A DNA stretch of 64,000 nt, taken from the NCBI GenBank assembly GCA_034509735.1, contig JACGWO010000010.1:9933193-9997192 (forward strand). Direction: 5' to 3'. The stretch comes from Sesamum alatum (taxonomy: Eukaryota; Streptophyta; Magnoliopsida; Lamiales; Pedaliaceae). Below the pieces are notes generated by a model. The model worked only from the letters and a program-made list of their open reading frames with translations. It was not told the DNA's origin and searched no databases. Positions 35,503-46,801 of this stretch are shown here, piece after piece. Within the stretch, counting starts at the first letter, position 1. Each line of letters begins with the position of its first letter. The position numbers and the translations under genes are program-made.

Positions 35503-36189
35503 TGTTTTTCCGAAAAAAATTAATTTTCTGGTATTCTGTATATTTTTTTCTTAAATATTTAATTTATGGATGATTTAATTTTAGTTAAGAATGAGTTTTT
35601 CCTAAAATGAAATTGTCTAAGATTATTTAGGAAATGGTCTCCAAACAAAAAAAAAAATGTACATGGGTTTTACGAGGTTTCTAAATCCATTTTTAATTGC
35701 ATTTTTGACATGTGTTTTCTACATTTAATTATGTTATGGAATGATATTGGATATTATTGATTTAATACATGGTTTGTATTATTTGGAGTATGATTATATT
35801 CTATGTGTAATTATGTTGTGTTTTGTTAATTGGATTAACAAGGGATGATCATGAAACCCATTGACCTGTGTATGATTTTAAATTCCTTTTGGGTGGGGCC
35901 TGCGTGCCTCTTGTTTTGGGACTATTATCTCCCACTTTCGTCTCATGATGTTAAGGCTTGTCTTTTTTCTTTTTATTTCCCATGTATTCCGTTTGTCTTG
36001 TAATGAGAGTAGTTAGGAATTGTTTTGGTGAGGTTTTACATTTTATGTATAATATGGCAAAGCCACGGTGAAAAAGGAGGCCTACGTTGGACGGAGGCCC
36101 AAGGTGAGACATCAAGGCGAAACAAGTAGAGTACATGGCCCATTGGCATGACATTGGGTTAATTTGTTGTAATAGTGTAGGACCACCCT

Positions 36190-36860
36190 AGACAGACCAT
36201 AGACTCACTGGGCGCTCAGTGGGTCGCATAGGTTGGGCTCATGATCATCCCACAGGGTATGCTAGATTTACTTGCATGCAATGCATTTATTTAAATGCTT
36301 TATAATGTTGGATATTTATGCATGCAAAATATCAATGTGATGAGGTCGTGAACTCTCACTTGGTAGGACCAAGTTGAAATATTAAGCCTATGATGGACTT
36401 GGATCAAAATGGTTCTGATCTGTTCAAGCCTTCCATCCATAGCAATATCGTGAGGAAGCTACCGCTACCTAAGTGTGGTCTCACGAGTCGGGGCACATTT
36501 GGAATAGAGGGAAGCTGCACCATTGTTGTGAAGAAAGGAATATGCTCATTGTTTCCCTATCTCACCAGTCGTGGTGGGCGACAATTGAGGTATAATTTGG
36601 TTGATGGATCGGGCTTAACATAGAGTAGCATGGTTCGCTTGGAGTCCTTGGGATTATGTGAAGAGGTGACAGAAAATATCTTGGGGATCTCATTAGATGA
36701 GAATGGTATTAGATACCTCCCACGAGGCTTTTCCCATGTGAATCGTAAAAGCAGGGCATGGAGAATTGCGCTTGTGGATCCCAAGCCCACTAGGAAATGG
36801 TTTTTCGAAACCCCATTTGAGAGTGATGGGCTTTCATAGAAATAGTGGGAGGGGTTAATG
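36190..36860 (+). repeat. Conserved leader segment of the copia family (copy A)
   Basis: Matches, with scattered substitutions, the reverse complement of 42570-43230 (copy C), and its last third matches the reverse complement of 48480-48720 (copy D). It lies between the GC-rich block and gag, so it is untranslated leader. Reading frames here have no domain. Confidence 0.75.
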
Positions 36861-36869
36861 ACTAAAGGA

Positions 36870-37125
36870 CCAAGTCTTAACTTGAATATAATATTATTAT
36901 AATCTATTGAATGTTGTCCTGTTTAATTGTTGATGCCTAAGGATCCACTAACCCTTATACTTGAGACTAATAAGTCTAATAGAACGTATTACCACGCCTG
37001 ACTGTGGAATCTTAAGATGGTCTTAGATTTCAAAGAACCAGACTTATATTTTGGATAAGGTTAACATTTGACGTTCAAGAAGAGGCTTGATGACAACTGG
37101 AAGGTCTACAGCATCATACTGGCAT
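36870..37125 (+). pseudogene. gag: gag N-terminal stub of copy A
   Basis: Homologous at the nucleotide level to the gag start of copy C (minus 42560-42300), including the NQ.YILDK region, but frameshifted. It is interrupted by an extra ~95 bp (about 36909-37003) absent from copy C. The match ends at CATACTGGCATCCATG, where LTR sequence begins. Confidence 0.6.
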
Positions 37126-37127
37126 CC

Positions 37128-38400
37128 ATGGTGACCATACCCTAGACTAAGGCCGGGAGATGGTTGACAATAGGACCGTACCCGTACGGAATCAACGCCT
37201 AAATGTTCACGCCAACATTCACCTAGTCTCTAGTGCCATGGACCGTTGCTAGACGGCCACCCAAGTCCAAGTCTAGCTAAGGGTGAACCTAAAGGGTCAC
37301 ACATAAATCACCGAGGAGGTGAAGGAATTGACTTGGAGACAATTTCAGAGGATGATAAGTAATTGGATTCCTTATGGAATTGTCCATTGGATGGACGAGC
37401 CGATATTGTATCGGGCCCTCATTTTATCGGTAAATGGGATTTATCGATTATGTAGAGAATCGAAACTTAGATCTTTTAATTGGATTAAAAGATCAATGAG
37501 AATTATTTAATTGGACCATGAATTAAATAGGATTTAATTCTTGGGCTTATTGTAATTGGATTACAATAAAATCCAGTCCATTAAATCTTGGCCTAAGAGA
37601 GGTGTTGATTCTACTTTGGAAATTAGAAGAAGTTAGACTTATTCTAAAAGGGGATGGCTGAAAATTACTTCTTGTGGAAGTACTAAAATTGGCCATGAAG
37701 GCCTTTGATGACAAGTTGACTTGTCTCTTTTGGAAAGAGACAAATCAATTCCAATCAAGCCTCTTTCACTTGGTATGATTAAATCATACCTTATGAAATG
37801 GTAGGCTTGATGGATGATTAATAGGATTTATTGGAATGTATCTAGACATCATTGGATGAATGTAGACACATTCCAATAATCACATTAATAAAGTATATAT
37901 ATGTGTGTATATACTATCATCAAAGACAAGAGTTTTATTATTTATCTTTTTTTAGGAAAAAGATGAACACTCTCTACCCTCTCTCTCTGCTCTCTAAATC
38001 CTTTTTGTTGCTTCATTGATCGGATCAATTGAAGATCAAAGTAAGATCAAGAAGGAACACTAATTTGATAGTGTAATCCCTTCTTTGATTTCATCCTCTA
38101 GATCCGTTTTTCTCTAGCAAGAAAAACGAGATCTCTCCCGGTGTGGTGTGGACGACTTTAGAGGGTCTCTATGTTGGGACCTCGTGTGGATGAGCGTCGA
38201 GAGGAATCAACGTGTGTAGCCGATTAAAATACAAAATCGAGAAAGGTATTCTGGTTACATTTATGCTCGGTTTCTTCTTTATCCTATAGCCACGAACACT
38301 TGTTTATTTTATATGTTTATATTCTGCGTTTATATACCGATAGCCGCATTTATACACCGATAGTCGGGGAACATTCAAGTGTACACCCCTTGAATGCGAT
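37128..38400 (+). repeat. 3' LTR fragment of copy A
   Basis: Starts mid-LTR at CCATACCCTAGACTAAGGCC and parallels 33998-35270 nearly throughout, including the short reading frame motif LTWRQFQRMISNWI. It lacks the first ~840 bp. Beyond ~38330 it diverges from the 5' copy. Confidence 0.8.
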
Positions 38401-38694
38401 TTAAATTCTTTTATTCCACACGTTTTTAATCTCCACCGCGCTTCCGAGCCGATCCGCTTTCCTTTAAAATTCTTGTAGGGCAAGATTATAGTTAATTACA
38501 TGTCCCTCTTATAAGCTCCCGCCGCCAATAATTCTGGGGCCAAACTGCAATTTTTTGTTGGATTTGTACATATTGTTTTGTTACCTCTTTCATTACTTTT
38601 TTTTTTGTATAGTTAAGCTTTTATCCTGTTCAATATTTGACTGCAGTAATTGGAGATTCTTTTTTATGTTCACTAATGTGTTGAACTTATTTGA

Positions 38695-38735
38695 TTTCTC
38701 TGAAGTCACATCCAGATGCAAAAGGCATGAAAAAT
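38695..38735 (+). pseudogene. Harbinger second gene, 3' piece
   Basis: KSHPDAKGMKN is the typical phrase following the first MYB/SANT-like domain in this family. It lies on the far side of the copia insertion from the 5' piece at 32385-32660. The frame stays open for only a few codons more. Confidence 0.6.
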
Positions 38736-38954
38736 AACATGCAAAATAATAAGAATTATATTTTGTATTGTTATTAATTATCATCGAATAAAAAGGTAAA
38801 AGAGTAGATTGAAGATTTGAAATGCTTTAGATTCATTAGCCGAATAACGACTTTGAAATCCATGAATTTGAAATTCTTGGCATAAATTCCTTGTAATTCC
38901 AAATAGATGGATTTCAACTCCAAGGAATTTGAATCTATCCATTTCAAATTCTTA

Positions 38955-38987
38955 GTCAAATCCGAATCCCTCCTCCCAAATGCATCC
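38955..38987 (+). repeat. Right terminal inverted repeat of the first Harbinger element
   Basis: Ends ...CCCTCCTCCCAAATGCATCC, the near reverse complement of the left end, followed by TAA at 38988. Confidence 0.85.
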
Positions 38988-38999
38988 TAAACTAAATTA

Positions 39000-39770
39000 C
39001 AAACCATTACTAGTCGTATCAATTTTCTTTGAATTAGTTAATTCGGTTGGTGTTTTTTTAGGATCCACTTGTACTTCAGCTTGATTATTTATGCTTCACT
39101 GCCAAGAGCCCTATCCAAACCTAATTCAAAAGGAAAAAAGAAAGGATAAATTAACAAAATCAGTTATTTTGAAAAGAGTTTGAATGTCGACCATTATGAA
39201 ACTAATTTGAAAGAAGAAAAAGTACAAATTAGTATTCTTAGATGACCAGTCATAGGAGGAGATTGTAATATGAGCTATTTGACGAGTATCTCCCTATAAA
39301 TGACTTAAGTGGGTCATAGTACAATAAGAGTTATATAATTTCTTGAGTAATGTAAACATAAGTTCATCATAATTACAACTAATAAGTAGGACTAATCAGT
39401 CTCTCCCTCTCTCTCTAGCACATAACATGGCATTAAATAATTTATGTATTTCATAAGTTTTCACGTATAAAAGAGGAAAAAGCACAACAACATCTAATTT
39501 GGATTTTGGCAACTTAAGAGTAGATTCCTTGGAAAGAGCAACATCATGGAATACCATCAATCCTAATGACAACTTCAATCTAGATTATTAACCCTTGTTT
39601 TTCATAAGTACCTTCAATCAAATCTGAAAGTCAAAGAAAAGGTTAAGAATGGACAAATAAGATATTTCTCATATAGTATATACACATTTTAAGAATAGTG
39701 TACGTGAGATAAAGACAGCCCCAACACAGAACAAACATTATGCACGGATTGTCTTATAAATTACATATTA
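39000..39770. other. AT-rich spacer, no gene seen
   Basis: Nothing beyond a short CT microsatellite (39403-39415) was recognised. Confidence 0.5.
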
Positions 39771-39774
39771 GCCA

Positions 39775-40435
39775 TGAAAAACAAAGGCTATTCTACATTA
39801 TTAGACATGAGAAACAAATACAGTGATTATCCATGAGAAATTGACGAAAACTATAGCTCTTATATCCATTAAGAATCAATTTTTGGCTACTTTAAATCAA
39901 GAAACATGCAAACTAAAGATTATCCATGAGAAATTGATGAAAACCATAAGTCTTTTATCCATTAAAAATCAATTTTCAGCTACTTTAAATCGAAAACCAT
40001 ATAAACTATAGTTAGCCATATATCCACTAAGAATCTGTTTTCTTTCTTTCTTTCTTTTCTTTTTTTTGAATAATTAGCGGTAAACTTTATTACCAAAACT
40101 CACAAAACCAAAGTCTGTACAAACTCCAAACCAGACAAAACACATAACTAAACAAAAACAACCACCACTTCTGACCACATCTTACCACAAAGAGAAAGCA
40201 ACAACTCATAACTATAAATAGAAAGCCTAAGAAACAAAAGGGGCATCTCACTAGTCCACAACCCAGCAAACTTTCACCTTGCTAGACCCACCTTCATTAA
40301 GAATCTATTTTCAGCTACTTTGAATCAAGAAACATATAAACTACAGATTAGCCATGAGAAATTGACGAAAACTATAGTCCTTATATCCATTGAAAATGAA
40401 TTTGTGGTTATTTAAATCGCAGAAATTAAATAATG
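39775..40435. repeat. Tandem array of ~95-105-bp units, interrupted by a retroposon
   Basis: Units share ATTA.CCATGAGAAATTGA, then GAAAACTATAG, TATATCCATTAA.AATCA and TTTCAGCTACTTTAAATC, at about 39827, 39920, 40012 (split) and 40345. The third unit is split by the insertion at 40043-40297. No coding content. Confidence 0.78.
40043..40297 (-). mobile_element. Short non-LTR retroposon (5'-truncated LINE or SINE), minus orientation
   Basis: The left side is a T/TTTC-rich tail (40043-40067), as expected for a poly-A-tailed insert on the minus strand. TAAGAATCTGTTTTC (40028-40042) and TAAGAATCTATTTTC (40298-40312) flank it as a 15-bp target duplication with one mismatch. The insert ends GGTAATAAAGTTTACCGC before the tail on its own strand. 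It has no ORF. No clear RNA polymerase III A/B boxes were seen, which favours a truncated LINE. Confidence 0.75.
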
Positions 40436-40497
40436 CTGGAGAAATCAAAATAACGAGAAAATAGACCATACTCGTGCGAGCATCTGGTTGCGAGTAG

Positions 40498-41240
40498 TAC
40501 AAGATCGACTTTAATGGTCGTCACTCCAAGGCCAGATCCGCTTCTTCACGCGCTCCTCGTCTTCGTCTTTGCCTCAAAACGTGATCTCTGCATTTTTTTT
40601 GCTGAAAATCGAATCCTCTCATCCTTCCATCTTCTTATCTTTTTTTTATAATAAGTCCTAACTATGGTAAAAAAGGAAAGAATTCTACCTACCTTAAAAC
40701 TCTTTTTCCTTCCCTAATTCTTTTCATTCCAAATTTGTAGGCCTAATTACAAAGGAAATAAAAAAGGAATAATTTTTTCTTGAAGTTGCTGAAATTCAGA
40801 ATTAACGATCAGCATGTCTGCCTTTCCGCCCAACGCATATCTTAACAGTGCATTCATTAATCATGTCGACATGAATTAAATGGAGATGAACTCATGTAGT
40901 AGAAGATCGACTTTAGTGGTCGTCACTCCAAGGCCAGATCCGCTTCTTCACACACTGCTCGTCTTCATCCACGCCTCAAAATGTGATCTCTGTGTTTTTT
41001 ATGCTCAAAATCGAATCCCCTCAGCCTTCTATTTTCTCCTCTTTTTATAATAAGTCCTAACTATGATAAGAAAGGAAATAATTCTACCTATCATAAAAAT
41101 CTTTTTCCTTACCTAATCCTTTCCTTATCAAACTTCTAGGCCTAATTACAAAAGAAATAAAAAATGAATAAATTCTTCTTCAAGTTGCTGAAATTTAGAA
41201 TTAACGATCAGCACGTCTGAGATTTCGGCCCAGTGCATAT
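40498..41240. repeat. 402-bp tandem duplication
   Basis: The block AAGATCGACTTTA.TGGTCG, CACTCCAAGGCCAGATCCGC, AATAAGTCCTAACTATG and GAATTAACGATCAGCA starts at about 40501 and again at 40903. The two copies differ by scattered substitutions and small indels. No coding content. Confidence 0.85.
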
Positions 41241-41484
41241 CTGATAACTTGTGGGTCACGGGTTATGTTCTTTGCGCTTCTGTCGAATGGACTTCTGATA
41301 GCCTATGATTCACGGGCTAACTTATGCTCGTTTCTGCAGCATTTTTAGCTTTTTTCCTCCACATTTGAGCTCTTTACTTATACTCATCTTTTGCCCTTGA
41401 AAACTCCTAAAGGTCACAAATGTACCCAAGAACAAACATCATATTGAGAGAAAATAAAGGCATAAACACATAAATATGTCGTAT

Positions 41485-42587
41485 AATTTTCTCTAATCAC
41501 TTTTAATCATGCTGGGTACATAGGAACCATCTTTAAGTACAACCCTAACATGATCACTAATGGCTAACTCGATTGATCCTACAGCTTTCGCAGCGACGAC
41601 CTTGCCACGCCTAGTCTTAGGATCATCTCATCCTTGGTTAGCCTTATGTTGTCTTTGCAGCACCTGCAAATCATTGCAGATATGAGAACCACATCCAGTT
41701 CCAATAACCATGAAGCATAATTAGTTATCATATTTACTTCAATCATAAACATACCTTGATTGGAGAGGAGTTGTGGGCACTCCTACTTCCAATGCCCTTT
41801 CCATTGGCAATTCATGCAGACATCATTTGCCTTTGACCGCGATGAACTGTGGGCTTCCCTTTCCCTTTGCCCATTCCACTGGGGCAACAGGGGCGCTAGG
41901 AGCACGAGCAATGGTTGAAAAAACCTTCCCCTTTCTTTTATTCCTCTTCCAGCATTCAACCCTCTTGCTCTTCTCCTTGGAGGTCAAAGTCTCTCCTATC
42001 AATACCATTGGTGCAGACCTTCGGGCCGTTGCCTCATATTAGACCAGCATGTTGATCAACTCATTAATGAATTTCTCAAGCCCACAAATGCGTCGTAGGA
42101 TGGAGGAAGTGACTAAAGGGTCATGTCAATGTACGTGTCAGTGTCAAGACCAGCTTTTAGATCCTAAGGTTTCTCCACTAGGCACAACATCGTTCTCCCA
42201 TGACTTTGTACAGAGGACCCCTCAGCTAACTTGGTCCCAAAGAATGGTTTTATCGCAACATATCATCTTTCATGCGGACCATTATGGAGGAGACGTCGTC
42301 CAACTTGTCATATTGCTTTTTGATGTTGTTAGACATTGAAGCCAATATGACACTACAAACCATCCGATTGTCAAGCTACTTCTCGAACGTCAACGTTCTT
42401 CAGGCGATGAACCCTCCGATAAGGCCTTAGGGAGTGGCTTGTCCAAGATATAGCCCTGGTTCTCGAAATCTAGGACAATCCTTAGATTCTGCAGCCAACA
42501 AATGATAGTAATATTATTGTTTAAGTTGAAGACATGGTCTTTATCTTTAACCCTCTCACTATTTCTATGAAAGTCCACCACTCTCAA
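41485..42587 (-). pseudogene. gag: copia gag and protease start (copy C), decayed
   Basis: The N-terminus is a 65-codon open piece (42587-42390) with NNNITIICWLQNLRIVLDFE and GYILDKPLP, the usual copia gag beginning. Downstream in shifting frames are DTDTYIDMTL, PPSYDAFV, LINMLV.YEATARRS, a knuckle remnant (C..C..KGHW near 41810-41770), protease-like TGCGSHICNDLQVLQ (41695-41640) and DHVRVVLKDGSYVPSMIK (41560-41490). Numerous stops and shifts are present. The catalytic Asp position of the protease is changed by a shift. Confidence 0.75.
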
Positions 42588-43255
42588 GAGGGGTTTTAGA
42601 AAACCATTTCATAGTGGGCTTGAGATCCATAAGCGTGAATTCCATGCCCTACTTTTACGATTCACGTGGAGAAAACCTCATTGGAGACATCCAGTATCAT
42701 CCTCATCCAATGAGATTCCCAAGATTTTTTGCATTCATCTCCTCGCATGATCTCGAGGACTCCAAGCGAATCATGTTACTCAGTGTTAGGGGCAATCCAT
42801 CAACCAAATCATACCTCAACTGTCAGCCCCCCACGACTCCTGAGACAAGGAACATCGAGCGTATTCCATTCTTCACAGCAATGGTGCAGCTTTCCTCTAT
42901 CCCAAATGTGTCACAACTCGTGAGACCACATGTGGGTAGCGATAGCTACGTCACCGCATTGTTGTGGATAGAAGGCTTGGACGGATCAAAACCATTTGGA
43001 TCCAAATCCGTTATGGGCCCAATATTAACTTGGTCCAACCAGGTGTGAGTACGATTAGATTATTGACCAAGACCTCATCATAATATTTTGAATGCATAAA
43101 TATCAAATATTTATAAAGTGATAGATAAATGCGTTGCATGCAATAAACATAGCATAACACTAGTTGGACAATCACAAGCCCAACCTATGTGACTTACTGA
43201 GCCCGCAGTGAATCTATGGTCGATCTAAGATGGTCTTATTCTACTACAGTAGTAA
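42570..43255 (-). repeat. Copia leader segment of copy C
   Basis: Reverse complement of the copy A leader 36190-36860, including CTCACGAGT, AGGAAAGCTGCACCATTG and TTTCATAGAAATAGTG. The 144-codon plus-strand reading frame at 42614-43048 is an antisense shadow of this segment. Confidence 0.75.
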
Positions 43256-43271
43256 TAATTTAATTTAGGGG

Positions 43272-44653
43272 TGTTATAAAGAGGGTAGTTATAAAAATAT
43301 GAGGGATTTAATAAAATAAACCCGTATGAGTAAATTGTTAAATTAGATATATACCGAGAGAGTTTAAAATGTCTAGTTATTTAGAAGAAAAATGGAATGA
43401 AGGTTTCAATTTTGGTATAAAGAAAATATTAAAAGGTTGGTGGAAAACATATGAATATTATTTGATATTGTATTCATAATTTATGATGTTCTCAATATAT
43501 ATTAATTATACATATCATAACTCATTATAGGACACAAGAATAAAGTAGAGGGTTGAACAACTCCTCTTATTAGCGTAGTCGTTTTAATATTAAGATAAGT
43601 ATAGTTAATTAGGGTTATATATATGGATATATATACTTATTACTAGTATACTTGACTATTAGTTATTGGTTATTTATCTGAATTACATTATTAGCTTGTG
43701 AAATTATTATTATATGTTTATCTGTGGTGTGTTGTACGAAGTCAGATAAATGGTTGTGTAATCGTATATTTGATGGTTGAATGGAATTGAATAATGAAAT
43801 TATTGATAGAAATGTTGTGAATTGAGATGAAAAGATGGCTTACCTAATTTGGGGCATAATCAATGGCCCACAATGATATGATTGATGACGTGTTGTCATG
43901 AATATATGATATGTGATATGAGAAAATGAACATACAACTAGGTACCATGGCGAAAAGGGTACCAAGGTATAGCGGGGAATATCCTGTGCTGATGTTTTAC
44001 ACACTGGGGTGTTGTGGTGGTGTCATATTCAGTGTGATGTCCTGTACTGATATTGCTACACGCTTGGCCAGTATGGTGATATCACATACGACGGGCACCC
44101 TATGCCTGCGATTGTATGATATTGTTGAGATGATGTGAGCCTGTAAAATCATTAAATATACTCCAACTAGGCTAAGCAAGCCTTTAAGGAAAATAAACAA
44201 TGATTCAGATATAACGTACTGTGGACTTATGTATGATTGTGGGGGTGGATTACTTCATGATTTTGTGATAAATACGTAATGATTTTTTGTTGATTGTTGT
44301 CATTAAATGAATTTTGTCTTCCTGCATATGTGCACATATATATATATATATATGCTAATTACCTATACTTATTGAGTAGGCAAATCATTTCTTGGCACAC
44401 ATTTTTTAGGAGATAAGTCACAGTGACTTGCTGAATTGGATCATAAGTCGTGCATCAAGTCTTATTAGATGGGTCAGCAGTGTCATCTTGAACTGAGTGT
44501 TCTAGCTACATAGCTACAGAGATATTAGACTTGGCAGAAATTGTATTTCACGATGAATTAGTTTTAATATAAACTTCTTGTAAAACGGATTTAATTGTGG
44601 AGGATGTATTATAGTTAATGGTATTAAAGTATAGTGCTGTAGGGGGTGCTACA
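43272..44653 (+). repeat. Solo LTR of a Ty3/gypsy element inside the copy C leader
   Basis: Bounded by TGTTATAAAGAGGG and GGGGGTGCTACA. Sequence just outside each end continues the copia leader: compare 43250 and 44660 with the uninterrupted site near 36160-36190. About 1382 bp, no coding sequence, no partner LTR in the window. The order of internal features (ATTGAGTAGGCAAATCATTT, then GGAGATAAGTCACAG) resembles the LTR end of the Tekay element at 7190-7250, which suggests plus orientation. Flanks AGGGG and TTGGG give only a weak target duplication. Confidence 0.65.
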
Positions 44654-46291
44654 TTGGGTGGTATCCCATTATCATGCTAATGGGCCTTGTTTGACTCTTC
44701 TCGGGTTTATCACCATGGGCCTCCTCCGTGGACTCGCCGTGTTGCATAAAATACAAAACCTCACAAAAATCCTAACTACTCTTGTTACATAGTAAAAGAT
44801 AATACCTAATGATGAAAAACAAGCCCTGACATCATGCGGCATAAAACCGGGAGATAAGAGTCCCAAAATAAGAAGCATGCAGTCCCAACCAAATATATAT
44901 ATATATATATATAATTTCATACATTCGATCAAGGGCTTAGTAGTCATCCGATCCAATCAACATCAACGCACAACCGTACAAAATAATCATGCTTCAAAGA
45001 TATACAATACATCATAAGTGATACTCAATATCACATCTCATGAATATATATAGAAGACAGAAGTTCAAATTTTAATTTGATGGATATTCTACCAAATGCA
45101 TCCAATGCACCATAATACCAAATTAATTAAGCAATTTCATTATAGGAAAAATTCAATTAACCCAAAATTAAATTTACAAAATTAATTATTTCAGAAAATA
45201 TGCAGAAAAATATATAAAAGATCCAATTTTCAGAAAAAATGCGAAAAAACGACACAAAATGGCCTAGTCGTCAGCTGTACTGACCGCCCGTGACCGTACA
45301 TACGCACTCCTGTGCACGCAGCCAGCAGGCAGCAGATTTCTACTGCGCACGTTGGCACGTCCGCGTGCAATACACGCCCGTTAGCGCTCTGCCAGGCTGC
45401 GTGTAGGCTTTATTAATCCTCTTAATTAATAAATTCTATTTATTAATTGATGTAAGCGCAATCATTAGTATGCCATCCATCCAATGGACTATCTCATTAA
45501 AAAATAATCTAATTATTTATTAACTTTTGAAATTAATTCCAAGTGAATTCTTTCACCTCTTCGGTGATTTGTGTATGACTCTTTAAGTCCACCCTCAGCT
45601 AGACTTAGGCTCGTGTTCAACACAAGCCTGTCACCATGGGTGGCCGTCTAGCAACGGTCCATGGCACTGAGACTAGGTGATTGTATGTGTGAACATTTAG
45701 ATCCCCGATCGCCGTAGGGGTACGACCTTTCCACCTACCATCTCCCGGCCTAAGTTTAGGGTATAGAATTTGGTGTCAGTTTCCATCCTCGATTAGGCAA
45801 CTATGTTGGATGCTCAAGACTGCGTGCGCTCCATTGCATCAATGTAGGAAATTATTTTCTATTCAACCAATTACCTGTGGCTACAGTTTCATAAAACATG
45901 AACACGTCTCCGAGTGTATAAGAGATACATTTTCCATATTCTGATAAGGGACAGGTCCTTTTCTTGAAACACACCGTCCATGATACACATTCTAACTATA
46001 CTGGACAAGCTTATGATAAACATGTCAGTGACATGAAAACTTCTCGCCAGATCCAAGATACTGCCATTTTGTGCACATGACTGTCATGGTTCTGAAAGAA
46101 TCGGGTACGACCGGGGAACGCAACGAAAGTGTAAAATACAAAAAATTTAAATAGGTTCAAAGGGCTTCAAAGATAAAGTCATATAATGAATACTCATTTT
46201 ATTCATATACATATATTACATTATATCAAATTCATCAAATAGATTACGTAAACCCCAATCTAATTGGCTTTTTTGATCACCTATTCTAACA
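44654..46291 (-). repeat. LTR and upstream leader of copy C
   Basis: From 46291 downward: LTR start, landmarks common to copies A, B and D, then the GC-rich block 45411-45262, and AT-rich leader containing a TA repeat (44895-44914) and the GCCCATTAGCATGA segment also found at 36140 in copy A. Confidence 0.68.
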
Positions 46292-46801
46292 TATAAGACA
46301 TAGAAGAAAATTCAAAAAATTCATAATAATTGTTTTAGGCATTTTTTCGAACACCTAATATACATGTTCAAATAAAAACATATTTACATATTTTTGTGTT
46401 CTCAATTTCGAGGCAATTACCTGGGTTTTGTTGAGGAGAAGAGATGACAGAGCGGCAACGACAAAGGCACCTCTATCACTCTCGCCTGATCAGTGCGTGG
46501 AAAAGACAAATTTTTTAGTTTGAGTATGCTAAGTCACTGTGTGCCTTGGAAGTGTTCTGAGTGTGTGTTTGTTTATGTGCTATTTTGGAATGTTTTGTTG
46601 GCTTTGACTTGCTCTGATTAATTAAAAGGTTCATTTTCTTCAAAATAAACAACGTGTGCTTGTGTGTGTTTTCAGTGTATGAATGTATTTCTCTGTGTGT
46701 TCATGGATCAAATAAGGGCTTTTTCATTTGAAAAGAAAAAGAGAAGAAAAGTTAGAGCAATTTAGTTAATAAATTATCAGTGATAATAAATATTATTGTA
46801 A
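46292..46801. other. Intergenic, no gene seen
   Basis: Nothing beyond TG-rich simple sequence (46540-46700) was recognised. Confidence 0.45.

Larger units (their letters stand above)
33159..38460 (+). mobile_element. Internally deleted Ty1/copia derivative (copy A), LTR-leader-gag stub-LTR
   Basis: Starts TGTTAGAATAGGTGACTAG at 33159 and carries an LTR to about 35260, a leader with a GC-rich block (35388-35502), a leader segment shared with copies C and D (36190-36860), and a gag start (~36870-37125). It then jumps to LTR sequence (37128-~38400) that matches 33998-35270 at high identity. Gag-pol and the first ~840 bp of the 3' LTR are therefore missing. The gag link with copy C identifies it as Ty1/copia. 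No coding capacity remains. It splits the MYB/SANT gene of the first Harbinger element. The right boundary is approximate. Confidence 0.75.
29265..38987 (+). mobile_element. PIF/Harbinger DNA transposon (first), carrying a nested copia derivative
   Basis: The left end GGGCCCATTTGGAAGGAGGG (29265-29284) and the reverse complement of the right end GGATGCATTTGGGAGGAGGG (38968-38987) form matching terminal inverted repeats. Both are flanked by TAA (29262-29264 and 38988-38990), the expected 3-bp target duplication. Inside are a Harbinger-type transposase (30396-31779) and a MYB/SANT-like gene in two pieces (32385-32660 and ~38695-38730). A copia derivative occupies 33159 to about 38460. Without it the element would be about 4.4 kb. 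Confidence 0.88.
41485..46291 (-). mobile_element. Ty1/copia relic (copy C) interrupted by a gypsy solo LTR
   Basis: Minus strand from 46291: LTR start TGTTAGAATAGGTGATC, an LTR part sharing the A-family landmarks (GGACCGTTGCTAGACGGCC, AATCACCGAAGAGGTGAAA), a GC-rich leader block (45262-45411), leader (45261-44654), a solo LTR insertion (44653-43272), more leader (43271-42590), then gag and a protease start (42587-41485). Everything downstream is lost. It identifies the A-F LTR family as Ty1/copia. The LTR looks internally shortened compared with copy A. Confidence 0.75.

Noticed and set aside
35349..35573. Two overlapping reading frames in GC-rich DNA
   Set aside because: High GC suppresses stop codons; the block is a copia leader feature and neither frame has a motif.
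42614..43048. 144-codon plus-strand reading frame
   Set aside because: Antisense of a copia leader that recurs at 36190-36860 in the other orientation without keeping this frame open.
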